A stretch of 64,000 nt of DNA, from contig NZ_VRYN01000003.1 in NCBI RefSeq assembly GCF_008124605.1, forward strand, positions 1-64,000, given 5' to 3'. The notes under the pieces are model-generated. The model had not been told where the DNA came from. It did no database searches and saw only the letters and a program-made list of their open reading frames with translations. Positions 54,123-61,748 of the stretch are shown here, one piece after another. The DNA comes from Halobacterium salinarum DSM 3754 (GTDB lineage: Archaea; Halobacteriota; Halobacteria; Halobacteriales; Halobacteriaceae). Position 1 is the stretch's first letter, and every line of letters starts with the position of its first letter. Position numbers and translations under genes: made by a program.

Positions 54123-54740
54123 ATGACTGACAGCGATTCAGCGGTTACGAGACGGCGCGTGTTGCAGGGGTCGGCTGGGGCCGGCGCGGCCGCGGCCGGG
54201 ATCGGCGGGTTCGCCGCCGGTGGCGCAGCACAGAGCGCCAGCATCGACGACTGGCTGGGCGACGTGAGCAACTACGACGGCGTCCGCGACGAAACCGGCA
54301 GCAGCGAGGTCACTGTGGACGTCGGCGTCGACGCGAACGGCGGCGCGTACGGGTTCGGGCCGGCGGCCGTGCGGGTCGACCCGGGCACGACGGTGACCTT
54401 CGAGTGGGTGTCGAACACGCACAACGTCGCCGTCGAGAGCCAGCCCGACAGCGCCGACTGGGGCGGCGTCGAGGAGATCAACAACGAGGGGTACACCGAC
54501 AGCCACACGTTCGAGACGGCGGGCGTGTACACGTACTTCTGCAGCCCCCATCGTGCGATGGGGATGAAAGGCGCGGTCGTCGTCGGGGACGCCGACGTCG
54601 GCGGGGCAGCAAGCGGCGGCATCGACTGGGGCAACCTCGGCGTGCTCGGCGCCGGGTTCGCGCTCGGGATCGGGTTGCTGATGCCGTTCGTGCGGCGCGC
54701 ACTTGACCCCAGTCCGCACGACCCGAACACCCACGAGTAA
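54123..54740 (+). CDS. Tat-exported halocyanin (blue copper protein) with C-terminal membrane anchor
   Basis: A 205-residue protein. A Tat signal (TRRRVLQGSAGAGAAAAG) is followed by a plastocyanin-like domain with the copper ligands in SNTHNVAV and YFCSPHRAMGMKG (Cys, His, Met). A C-terminal helix NLGVLGAGFALGIGLLMPFV anchors it in the membrane. Halocyanins carry electrons between membrane complexes. ATG 54123 is used; GTG 54117 is also in frame. It is coupled to the multicopper oxidase gene. Confidence 0.92.
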   Translation: MTDSDSAVTRRRVLQGSAGAGAAAAGIGGFAAGGAAQSASIDDWLGDVSNYDGVRDETGSSEVTVDVGVDANGGAYGFGPAAVRVDPGTTVTFEWVSNTHNVAVESQPDSADWGGVEEINNEGYTDSHTFETAGVYTYFCSPHRAMGMKGAVVVGDADVGGAASGGIDWGNLGVLGAGFALGIGLLMPFVRRALDPSPHDPNTHE

Positions 54741-54760
54741 CCGCCCGCCGCGGCACGACG

Positions 54761-55216
54761 TTACGTGTCTGTGGCGTCACGGACGGCCACCGCAGAGTCG
54801 TCAGTGGCCGCGGCTGCGGGCACGGACCGCTTGCCGGCGTCGTCGGCGGTCGCCACCAGGATGTCGTGGATCGTGGTGTCGACGTCGTCGTTTCGGATCG
54901 TCGCCGGAGCAACGACAGCCACGCCGTTGGCCTCGGCGGCGCGGTGTGCGCCGTCGGTGATCCGACCGAGCGCCGTCAGCAGCGTGGCGTCGGCGTCCGT
55001 GTCTCCAGCGCCGGCAACCAGATACGCCACGTGTCGCTCCGTGACGGTGGCGGTGCTGTCGTCGCCGACCAACACGAGCAGCCGCAGCGGGTGTTGGCCG
55101 TCGCCGCGCAGCGCCCGCACCATCACCGTCGTGGGGTTCACGCGGGCGTGGGCGGTCATCCAGCCCTCCGCGACGAGCTGGTATCGGAGGTCGTCGACCA
55201 CGGGAGACGTGACCAC
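54761..55216 (-). CDS. Haloarchaeal protein of unknown function
   Basis: A 151-residue soluble protein starting at GTG 55216. The pattern VVDDLRYQLVAEGWMTAHARVN, then TVMVRALRGDGQHPLRLLVLVG resembles a beta-sheet-rich domain, with an Asp/Ala tail. TATA-like TTCTATAC lies about 27 nt before the GTG, giving a leaderless mRNA and supporting the start. No family recognised. It lies between halocyanin (converging) and superoxide dismutase. Confidence 0.6.
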   Translation of the reverse strand: MVTSPVVDDLRYQLVAEGWMTAHARVNPTTVMVRALRGDGQHPLRLLVLVGDDSTATVTERHVAYLVAGAGDTDADATLLTALGRITDGAHRAAEANGVAVVAPATIRNDDVDTTIHDILVATADDAGKRSVPAAAATDDSAVAVRDATDT

Positions 55217-55308
55217 ACACCGGTGTTGGCTGGGCTGTGTATAGAAGCTATCGGAACGCTACACGGCGAAAAAGCGTGGCGTTTCAGGGTGTCCCCGCGG
55301 GCGGGGCG

Positions 55309-55911
55309 TTACTCGAAGCGCTCGGCCGCCTGCTCGAAGCGCTCGGTGGGCTCGTCCCAGTCGACGACCTCGAAGAAGGCGTCGACGAAGCTGCCGCGGT
55401 CGGGACCGTAGTCGTAGTAGTAGGAGTGCTCCCAGACGTCGAGGGCGAGGATGGGGTGGCTGCCCCAGAGCGCGCCCTCGTCGTGGTTGTCCACGGCCAC
55501 GTTCCGGAGCGTGTTGCTGTGGGAGTCGTAGACGAGCAGCGCCCAGCCGCTGGCCGCGCTGGCGGCGGCCTCGAACTCGGCCCGCCAGTTCTCGTAGGAG
55601 CCGAAGTCCGCCACGATGCGGTCGGCGAGCGCCCCGGACGGCTCGTCGCCGCCCGCCGGGCTCATGGACTGCCAGAACAGCGTGTGGAGGATGTGCCCCG
55701 AGCCGTTGTGCGTGACGTCCCCGAGCGCGCCGGCTGTCGAGGCGTGGTCGCCGGTCTCACGGTTCTCCGCCAGCGTCTCCTCGGCGTCGTTCCAGCCGTT
55801 CACGTAGCCCTGATGGTGGGTGTCGTGATGCCACGTGAGCACCTGCTCGCTGATGTGTGGTTCGAGCGCGTCGTAGTCGTACGGCAGCGGTGGGAGTTCG
55901 TATTCGGACAT
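55309..55911 (-). CDS. sod: Superoxide dismutase (Mn/Fe type)
   Basis: A 200-residue SOD. The metal ligands are His in LTWHHDTHHQGYVNG, His in HNGSGHILHTLFW, and Asp and His in LDVWEHSYYYDYG. Active-site NWRAEF and GSYENW are present. H. salinarum has two paralogues (sod and slg); I cannot tell with certainty which this is. The promoter has ACCATAAG centred about 28 nt before the ATG, so a leaderless transcript is likely. Confidence 0.96.
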   Translation of the reverse strand: MSEYELPPLPYDYDALEPHISEQVLTWHHDTHHQGYVNGWNDAEETLAENRETGDHASTAGALGDVTHNGSGHILHTLFWQSMSPAGGDEPSGALADRIVADFGSYENWRAEFEAAASAASGWALLVYDSHSNTLRNVAVDNHDEGALWGSHPILALDVWEHSYYYDYGPDRGSFVDAFFEVVDWDEPTERFEQAAERFE

Positions 55912-55935
55912 ACAGTGTGTCGTACGTCGGCGCTG

Positions 55936-55942
55936 CTTATGG
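55936..55942 (-). promoter_or_regulatory. TATA-like box for superoxide dismutase
   Basis: The minus strand reads CCATAAG, centred about 28 nt before the ATG at 55911. Confidence 0.5.
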
Positions 55943-56015
55943 TGGTTTCCGGAATGCAGTTTCAGTTGGGTTCGTGACGGGACGGCAACCGCGGAAGTGA
56001 TGCCGAGCGTTTACA

Positions 56016-56025
56016 AGTATTTTTC
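56016..56025 (+). promoter_or_regulatory. TATA-like box for acyl-CoA dehydrogenase
   Basis: AGTATTTTTC centred about 29 nt before the ATG at 56050, compatible with a leaderless mRNA. Confidence 0.5.
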
Positions 56026-56049
56026 ATGATGTATGCTGGATGATACCAC

Positions 56050-57195
56050 ATGGACTTCGAACTCAGCGACGAACAACGCGCGATCAAAGCCGAAGTGCAG
56101 CGGTTCGCAGACAACGAGATCAGGCCCGTCGCCACCGAACACGACACGGCCGAATCGTTCCCCCACGAGGTCATGGACAAGGCCGCCGACGCCGGCCTCC
56201 TGGGGCCGGGCATCCCCATGGCGTATGGCGGTGCCGGCTACTCACCGGTGGAGGTCGCCATCATCGTCGAGGAGCTGTTCGCCGCCGACCCCGGCATCGG
56301 GCTGTGCGTCGCCAGCGCCGGGTTCGGTGCCGAAGCGATCACGGCGTTCGGGACCGACGACCAGAAGCGGCGGTTCCTCGAACCCGTCACTGCCGGCGAC
56401 GCCATCATGGGGTCGGCGATCTCCGAGCCCGACACCGGCTCGGACGTGGCAAGCGTCTCCGCAACCGCCGAGAAAGACGGCGACGAGTGGATCATCGACG
56501 GCAACAAGATGTGGATCACGAACGGCTCCGTGGGCGACTATTTCGTCGTCCTGTGCCGGACCGATCCCGACGCCAGCGGGCGCTACGAGGGGTTCAGTCA
56601 GATCGTCGTCGAAAGCGACCGCGACGGGTTCACCGCCGAGAAGATCACGGGCAAACTCGGCATCCGGGCGTCCGACACCGCCGAACTCGTGCTCGACGCC
56701 GTGCGCGTTCCCGAGGAGAACCTCATCGGCACGCGCGGGGGCGGGTTCCTCCAACTGATGCAGTTCTTCGACGAAACCCGCACCACCGTCGCCGCACAGG
56801 GTGTGGGCATCGCGCGCGGTGCCACCGAACGCGCGCTCGCGTACGCCCAAGAGCGCGAGCAGTTCGGCCAGCCCGTCGCCGACTTCCAAGCCATCCAGCA
56901 CAAGCTCGCGGAGATGCAGACGAAAACGGAGGCCGCGCGCACGCTCACGCGGAAGTCCGCGTGGAGCGTCGACCACCGCGACGACCAACTCACAGCGCTG
57001 GCGTCGATGGCGAAATCGTTCGCGTCCCGGATCGCCGTTGAGGTCGCCGACGAGGCGGTCCAGATCCACGGCGGCGCGGGCTACGTCAACGACTTCGACG
57101 TGGAGCGGTTCTACCGGGACGCCAAGATCACGCAGCTCTACGAGGGCACCACGGAGATCCAGAAGAACGTGATCGCCCGCGAGATGATGGACTGA
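56050..57195 (+). CDS. acd: Acyl-CoA dehydrogenase
   Basis: A 381-residue flavoprotein. MDFELSDEQRAIKAEVQRFA opens the helical domain; MGSAISEPDTGSDVASVSAT binds FAD, ITNGSVGDYFVVLCRT follows, DETRTTVAAQGVGIARGATE and QIHGGAGYVNDFDVERFYRDAK are further signatures, and the C-terminus has QLYEGTTEIQKNVIAREM with the usual catalytic-base region. It oxidises acyl-CoA thioesters to enoyl-CoA; chain or branch preference is unknown. It is the last high-GC gene before the AT-rich insert. Confidence 0.95.
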   Translation: MDFELSDEQRAIKAEVQRFADNEIRPVATEHDTAESFPHEVMDKAADAGLLGPGIPMAYGGAGYSPVEVAIIVEELFAADPGIGLCVASAGFGAEAITAFGTDDQKRRFLEPVTAGDAIMGSAISEPDTGSDVASVSATAEKDGDEWIIDGNKMWITNGSVGDYFVVLCRTDPDASGRYEGFSQIVVESDRDGFTAEKITGKLGIRASDTAELVLDAVRVPEENLIGTRGGGFLQLMQFFDETRTTVAAQGVGIARGATERALAYAQEREQFGQPVADFQAIQHKLAEMQTKTEAARTLTRKSAWSVDHRDDQLTALASMAKSFASRIAVEVADEAVQIHGGAGYVNDFDVERFYRDAKITQLYEGTTEIQKNVIAREMMD

Positions 57196-57447
57196 TCCCG
57201 TGTATGAGAGTGTCATAGAATGCATCACGCGCTCCGTCTGTCCACGTCATATCAAGACTCACGTGCAGGATACAAGACGCATAGCCAGCATAAGGTGGAA
57301 GTAAACACAAGCCGCTAATTCGTGAAGTGTATTTGTATCTACCACTTCAAAAAGATTTAATCCGTGCATATTTAACTCCGGCCCCCACGGCTACTACGAG
57401 GACGTCAAAGACCTTTATCCGAGAACGTCTACCGATTGACGATATAG

Positions 57448-57819
57448 CTAAATTCGGAACAGAAGTTCGAGTTTTTCTTGTATCTCTTCCATCTTCCGGG
57501 GCGGAACCTTTCCGAGACGCCACGAACCTGAATCATCGCCCTTCGGTCTCACTCGCCCCTCAAATGATACAGTTGTTATTAAATTCAGAATAGCTACTGA
57601 GTCACTGTCTAGCCCGTCAACTGTTCCGGGAAGTCTGACTTCACGAGAGCGGCTTTGCTTGTCACGCGATGAAACTGGAGCAACGACCACTGCTCTGTCA
57701 TCGGACTTAGTATATTGGACTACAACTGCCGGATGAGGATCCTCAAATTCGCCCGGTTCGGAGTCATTGGAAGGCGTAAAATCAACGTGAATGAGGTCCC
57801 CATGTTCTGGGAAGCTCAA
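57448..57819 (-). CDS. PemK/MazF-like toxin (putative endoribonuclease)
   Basis: A 123-residue protein. HGDLIHVDFTPSN, PAVVVQYT, AVVVAPVSSR, REVRLPGTVDGLDSDSVAIL and NLITTVSFEG follow the MazF/PemK strand order, ending in a helix EEIQEKLELLF. MazF toxins cut mRNA at short motifs. The start is TTG 57819: the codon two before it is a stop, and AGAGGTGA lies seven bases upstream as Shine-Dalgarno. The TTG overlaps the preceding stop, so it is made after, and coupled to, the 340-residue partner. The Arg of the first MazF loop (usually GRRPA) is replaced by PHPA, so activity is not certain. Confidence 0.78.
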   Translation of the reverse strand: MSFPEHGDLIHVDFTPSNDSEPGEFEDPHPAVVVQYTKSDDRAVVVAPVSSRDKQSRSREVRLPGTVDGLDSDSVAILNLITTVSFEGRVRPKGDDSGSWRLGKVPPRKMEEIQEKLELLFRI

Positions 57820-58838
57820 TCGCTAATCACCTCTGCGCCCATTTCCGAGACACGTTTAACCATTTCCTCATCTAGCGACTGCTCGTCATCCTCTCCGTTT
57901 CCCCCCGACTCTAGTTTCTCTATATCCTCTATTTCTGGGTCCAATCCAACTGACTCTCTCCTCTCTGCCAGTGAGTTGAGTTCGTCTTTCCATAAGCCGC
58001 CCCGGTACTTCTCGACATTCGTCTTGACCTTTGGACGAAGCTCATCGACGTTTTCTCCCCGTATCGTCTCAAGAGATATCTCTTGACCCACAAAGTCCCA
58101 GACCGTGTTATAGAACTTCCGAATGACATTATTAATAAAAGCTTGCTGACTCGATGATAAATTGTCTTCTGTGCCAGCTTCCGAAATAATACTGGTCAGC
58201 AACTTCCGGTATTCTTCAAGCGGCTCTAGAGTGTGTTCCAGGGACTCAAGCTTCGATACTTCCTCACTCACTGGGAGGAACTCTTTGTCCAGTTCATAAT
58301 AGAACTCTGTCGAGTTCTGGTGCCAATCTTTCCCGTCACCGATTGCGTCAAGCGTTTGTTGGAGGCGTGCGCTGGCCTTATACAAGTCAGTGAATCGAGC
58401 AGCATATTCATCCTTTGGCGCATACTCATCGTAGAAGCTTACCAAGTAGACCTTCGTCTCCTCTGCAGTCGCGATTCTATCAAATTCGTCGTCAAGTTCC
58501 CTAAGGAAATAGTACGCAAATTCTTCAGTCGAATGGTGGTCTTTGCTCGGCAGTCTACTTTCCTCTAAGTGTGCGATATCATCCCCCGGTTGAGGACCTA
58601 GCGCTACTCCAGTATCTGTGGTAACATCCTCGGGCGCGGGACCGTACTTGAACCAGCCGAAAGTTAGTCCCAAGTCGTGGTCCTCGTTAACAATATACTG
58701 GAGTTTGTTCAGGCGAATCTTATCGAGATGGATTTCGTCTTCGGTAAATCGCCCCTCCTGTTTGCCGAGATAGAGCGCATACTGGATTCCCTCTTTTATA
58801 TCCAAAAGGAGGGATTCCTCGTCGCCGGGGGTGAGCAT
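57816..58838 (-). CDS. Putative antitoxin with N-terminal Panacea/SocA-like region
   Basis: A 340-residue protein, first gene of the pair. Residues about 8-100 read SLLLDIKEGIQYALYLGKQ, then IHLDKIRLNKLQYIVNEDHD and LGLTFGWFKYGPAPEDV, resembling the Panacea (DUF4065/SocA) antitoxin domain with its L-x-K-L-x-Y and YGP patterns. The remaining 240 residues are helical, charged and without a recognised domain (ELDDEFDRIATAEETKVYLV; AFINNVIRKFYNTVWDFV). ATG 58838 is used, with AAGGT upstream; GTG 58856 is an alternative. A long C-terminal part is atypical of antitoxins. Confidence in the domain call is moderate. Confidence 0.6.
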   Translation of the reverse strand: MLTPGDEESLLLDIKEGIQYALYLGKQEGRFTEDEIHLDKIRLNKLQYIVNEDHDLGLTFGWFKYGPAPEDVTTDTGVALGPQPGDDIAHLEESRLPSKDHHSTEEFAYYFLRELDDEFDRIATAEETKVYLVSFYDEYAPKDEYAARFTDLYKASARLQQTLDAIGDGKDWHQNSTEFYYELDKEFLPVSEEVSKLESLEHTLEPLEEYRKLLTSIISEAGTEDNLSSSQQAFINNVIRKFYNTVWDFVGQEISLETIRGENVDELRPKVKTNVEKYRGGLWKDELNSLAERRESVGLDPEIEDIEKLESGGNGEDDEQSLDEEMVKRVSEMGAEVISD

Positions 58839-59199
58839 ACACGTACCTTTTAGCACCGAATTACTTCATCTCTTTCATCGTATTTCTCGGTCGGATATGG
58901 AATCTTCAGAGCCTCTATCCTTATTTTCTCCCCTTTTACAAGTCCTCAACGGCTAACAGCTATCAACATCAAATATCCTCTTGTCGTTTGTAGTATATAT
59001 TAATTACAGGAGGAAGTCTACTAGTCATTACTGACTTCTAGCATTCCACAGGCTTTCTTTCCCGACACGATTTGTCGCTGCACAGAAGCTCTGTATCTTG
59101 CATTTCATTCTGTTAGCTGTCTCTATCCAAGTACTTCTTACGCCGAGTTGCACCGAAGCAAAATGGCTGTGAGTGTTCCCGTGACACGCTAAGTGTAGG
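58839..59199. other. AT-rich intergenic region upstream of the toxin-antitoxin-like pair
   Basis: No credible gene on either strand. On the minus strand GAGAAATA (near 58881-58888) and AAAATAAGG (near 58918) are TATA-like candidates for the pair. The block 58980-59030 is rich in TATA/ATTAAT sequence. The right border with the high-GC kinase gene is near 59185. No direct repeat matching the left border was spotted by eye. Confidence 0.5.
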
Positions 59200-60444
59200 C
59201 TAGTCGCTCACGGTGGGCGGATCGACCGGCCGCCGGACGGTGCGTGACGGCGACTCGGCGTCCCGCGGCAGCGCCACCTCGAAGGCGGTGCCACCGAGGT
59301 CGCTGTCGGCGACGGTCACCGTCCCGCCGAACGTCCGCACGGCCGTGTGCACGATGTTCAACCCCGTTCCGACCGGCCGGTGCTGGAAGAACGACTCGCT
59401 GTCCGAGACGTCCAGGCCGGGGCCGTTGTCCGCGACCCGCACCGTCACCGATTCGGCCTCGACCGCGACCGAGACTGCGACCCGAGGCGTCGGGGCGTCG
59501 TTGTGCTCGACGGCGTTGGTGATGAGGTTCCGGAACACGGAGTTCAACAGCTCGTTGCCCCGAACCCGGCACGGCGGTGACGGGAGATCGGCGCTGACCT
59601 GCGCGTCCGGGTACGACTCCGTGACCCGCGCCACCTCACTGTCGAGCAGCGTGACGACGTCGATCGCCGCCGCGCCGTCGTCGCGCGTGAGCTTCCCGAC
59701 GACGTCACAGACCTCCTCGATCTTCGAGACCTGCCGGTCCGCGACGTCGAGGTGATCGCGGACGGCCTGGGCGTCAGTCTGGCGGCGCGCCAACTGCAGG
59801 CGGCCGCTGAGCACGTTCACCACGTTGGGAACGTCGTGGCTGACGAGGTAGTTCAGGAGCGTGGAGCGCTCCCGGTCGGCCGTGATGCGGTCGATGTACC
59901 GATCCAGGCTCGCGGTCATCCGGCGCAGCGACGCGCCGAACCGCCCGGGAAGCGAGGTTTCGAGGACGGCCGCGTCGAAGTCGTGGTCGGCGAGCGCTTC
60001 GGCCTGCGCGGCGACCACCCGGAGGTGGCTGTGCATCGCCGCGAAGTCGTCGACGAGCGCGCCGATCTCGTCCTGTTGGCCGTCGGCGCGGGGCAGGTCA
60101 CCGGCCGCGAGATCGCCCTCCGCGATGTGCGTGGCCGCGGCCTGCAGCCCGGTCACGGGGTCGACGATGTCCCGTTCGACGACCAGCACGGTGTTGACGA
60201 GCGCCAGGGTCGCGCCCACGACGAGCACGCCGACCGCCGTGATGCGTGCCGGCCCCGAGAAGTACACCGGCACGACGACCTGGGCAAGCGACACCGCGAA
60301 CTGGATCGTGACCGCCAACAGGATCTTCGCACGGACGGAGCTGGCGACGCCGACTGCGTCCATCGTCCACCAGATGAACGACTCGTAGCGCCGCCAGAAC
60401 CGGTGCAGTACGTCCGAGGTGGTGGTGGGCTGTGTGTGAGACAT
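59200..60444 (-). CDS. Membrane-bound HAMP sensor histidine kinase
   Basis: A 414-residue kinase. Two membrane helices (ILLAVTIQFAVSLAQVVVPV; TAVGVLVVGATLALVNTVLV) are separated by only a few residues, so there is no extracellular sensor domain. A HAMP domain (GLQAAATHIAEGDLAAGDLP) leads to the His box NYLVSHDVPNVVNVLSG, in which the usual SHDLRNP is SHDVPNV. The ATPase has NLITNAVEHND, DNGPGLD and GTGLNIVHTAV. No partner response regulator is next to it. The 123-nt gap 60445-60567 upstream has a TATA-like ATAATTA near 60516. Confidence 0.88.
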   Translation of the reverse strand: MSHTQPTTTSDVLHRFWRRYESFIWWTMDAVGVASSVRAKILLAVTIQFAVSLAQVVVPVYFSGPARITAVGVLVVGATLALVNTVLVVERDIVDPVTGLQAAATHIAEGDLAAGDLPRADGQQDEIGALVDDFAAMHSHLRVVAAQAEALADHDFDAAVLETSLPGRFGASLRRMTASLDRYIDRITADRERSTLLNYLVSHDVPNVVNVLSGRLQLARRQTDAQAVRDHLDVADRQVSKIEEVCDVVGKLTRDDGAAAIDVVTLLDSEVARVTESYPDAQVSADLPSPPCRVRGNELLNSVFRNLITNAVEHNDAPTPRVAVSVAVEAESVTVRVADNGPGLDVSDSESFFQHRPVGTGLNIVHTAVRTFGGTVTVADSDLGGTAFEVALPRDAESPSRTVRRPVDPPTVSD

Positions 60445-60567
60445 GTCTACTGTGGGGTGGGCGGGTGCCGCCCGGTACCCCTGGCAATCCTCGCCCAGAA
60501 CATGTACGTGGAAGCTAATTATCGGTGCGTGGGAACGTGGGTGCCCGTAGCGGGCGCTGGGTTCCGG

Positions 60568-60777
60568 TCAGTCGCGGAACTCGGCGGCCACCGCGAGGGC
60601 GTCGTCCTCGGTTGGGGCTGTGGTGCGTTCGTACGTCGAGCCCTCGGGGGCTTGGGTCAGGCGCTCGTACGTCACCGCCCAGTCGCCGCCGGCGGTCCGG
60701 CGTGCGCGAACGATGGCGTTGCCGTCGGCGCGCTCCCACTCGCGGCCGGTCTGGCGGGTGACTTCGGTCCAGTCCAT
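60568..60777 (-). CDS. Small conserved haloarchaeal protein
   Basis: A 69-residue protein, MDWTEVTRQTGREWERADG at the start followed by strands AIVRARRTAGGDWAVTYERL and a C-terminal helix EDDALAVAAEFRD. It looks like a single beta-sheet plus helix domain. I do not recognise a characterised family. ATG 60777 is used; a start two codons earlier is possible. It lies between the HAMP kinase and the MazG-like gene on the same strand. Confidence 0.7.
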   Translation of the reverse strand: MDWTEVTRQTGREWERADGNAIVRARRTAGGDWAVTYERLTQAPEGSTYERTTAPTEDDALAVAAEFRD

Positions 60778-60813
60778 GGACACGGATACACCCCGAGGAT
60801 GGTAAGCGCGGCG

Positions 60814-61185
60814 TTACTCGGGCTCCTCCCAGTCGGCGTGTTTGTGCTCGGGGGTCGGTTCGACGCCGTCCAGGACGATCCCCTCGACGAAGCCGCCGTG
60901 CTCGTCGCTTTTCGCGGCGCGCATGTCCTCGAGATAGTCGCGGTCGATGTCGCGGGCGGCACAGATCGCGTCGACGACGTCCAGCACGTCGCCGATCTCG
61001 GCGATGGCGCGGCTCTCGGCGAACTCCGTGGCCTCTTCGAGGAGTTTGTCCGCGAGGCGGTCGCGGTATTCCTCGCCCGACGCGCGGTGCGTGACTGGCG
61101 TCTCTCCGTCCTCGCGGATGGCGTCAGGCACCTCGTCGCGCACCAGTTTGTCGTGGTCTCGGCTCACAGCCTGGGTGTCGGGCAC
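60814..61185 (-). CDS. MazG-like nucleotide pyrophosphohydrolase
   Basis: A 123-residue all-alpha NTP pyrophosphatase-like protein. DKLVRDEVPDAIREDGETP at the start, then KLLEEATEFAESRAIAEIGDVLDVVDAI, gives the ExxE and ExxD metal ligands (EEATE, EIGD). This matches the house-cleaning group related to phosphoribosyl-ATP pyrophosphohydrolase. Substrate unknown. It precedes a peroxiredoxin gene on the same strand with 20 nt between. Confidence 0.82.
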   Translation of the reverse strand: MPDTQAVSRDHDKLVRDEVPDAIREDGETPVTHRASGEEYRDRLADKLLEEATEFAESRAIAEIGDVLDVVDAICAARDIDRDYLEDMRAAKSDEHGGFVEGIVLDGVEPTPEHKHADWEEPE

Positions 61186-61205
61186 ATGGAAGAAAACGGT
61201 GTCGA

Positions 61206-61670
61206 CTACGCGGCGTCCTCGATGGCGGCCAGCACCTCGTCGGCGTGCCCCTCGGGGTCGACGCCCTCGAAGGCGGCGGTGATCGTGCCGTCGGGACCGA
61301 TGACGTACGTGTTGCGAAGCGTCACGTCCATCAGTTCGCCCGTGATCTCCTGTTCGTCGTAGGACTCGTAGGCGGTCGCCACCTCGCCGCCGGCGTCACT
61401 CAACAGATCGAAAGGCAGGTTGTACTTGTCCTTGAACGCCGCGAGCTCCGAGACGGGGTCGTCGCTGATGCCGACGACGGGCACGCCGGCGTCGTCGTAG
61501 CGCCCCCAGTTGTCGCGGAACTCGCAGGCTTCGCTCGTGCAGCCCGGCGTGTCGGCGCGTGGGTAGAAGTAGACAACGACGTGTTGGCCCGCGAACGACG
61601 AGAGCGACACCGTCTCGTCGTCCTGGTTGGCAAGCGAGAAGTCGGGTGCGGTGGTACCTTCGGATAGCAT
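61206..61670 (-). CDS. bcp: Peroxiredoxin of the Bcp/PrxQ type
   Basis: A 154-residue thiol peroxidase. APDFSLANQDDETVSLSSF opens the thioredoxin-like fold, and PRADTPGCTSEACEFRDNW carries the peroxidatic Cys with the second Cys five residues later, the PrxQ signature. It reduces peroxides using thioredoxin-type donors. It is near superoxide dismutase (6 kb) and MsrA (13 kb), other oxidative-stress genes of the window. Confidence 0.93.
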   Translation of the reverse strand: MLSEGTTAPDFSLANQDDETVSLSSFAGQHVVVYFYPRADTPGCTSEACEFRDNWGRYDDAGVPVVGISDDPVSELAAFKDKYNLPFDLLSDAGGEVATAYESYDEQEITGELMDVTLRNTYVIGPDGTITAAFEGVDPEGHADEVLAAIEDAA

Positions 61671-61748
61671 ACGCTGGGGGTTTGGGTCCCGACAGGGAAC
61701 CAGTTACGGAACCAGCGAGCGGGTGGTCAGCGCTGCGACATCACGCCG

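Larger units (their letters stand above)
57196..59199. other. AT-rich genomic insert carrying a toxin-antitoxin-like pair
   Basis: Between the acyl-CoA dehydrogenase and a histidine kinase, the base composition drops sharply. For example 58921-58980 has 23 G/C of 60 bases, against 38 of 60 in 56881-56940. Codon use in the two genes inside (AGA, ATA, TTA-type codons) is unlike the neighbours. 57196-57447 has no credible gene; it holds an inverted repeat GAAGTG...CACTTC (57324-57348). No transposase, integrase or tRNA is seen at the borders, so the mechanism of entry is unknown. Confidence 0.8.

Noticed and set aside
57327..57593. 88-codon plus-strand frame in the AT-rich insert
   Set aside because: It runs into the antisense of the MazF-like gene, has no Shine-Dalgarno and no family pattern.
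57715..58086. Ser-rich plus-strand frame in the insert
   Set aside because: Antisense shadow of the 3' part of the putative antitoxin gene; composition is typical of a complement of acidic coding sequence.
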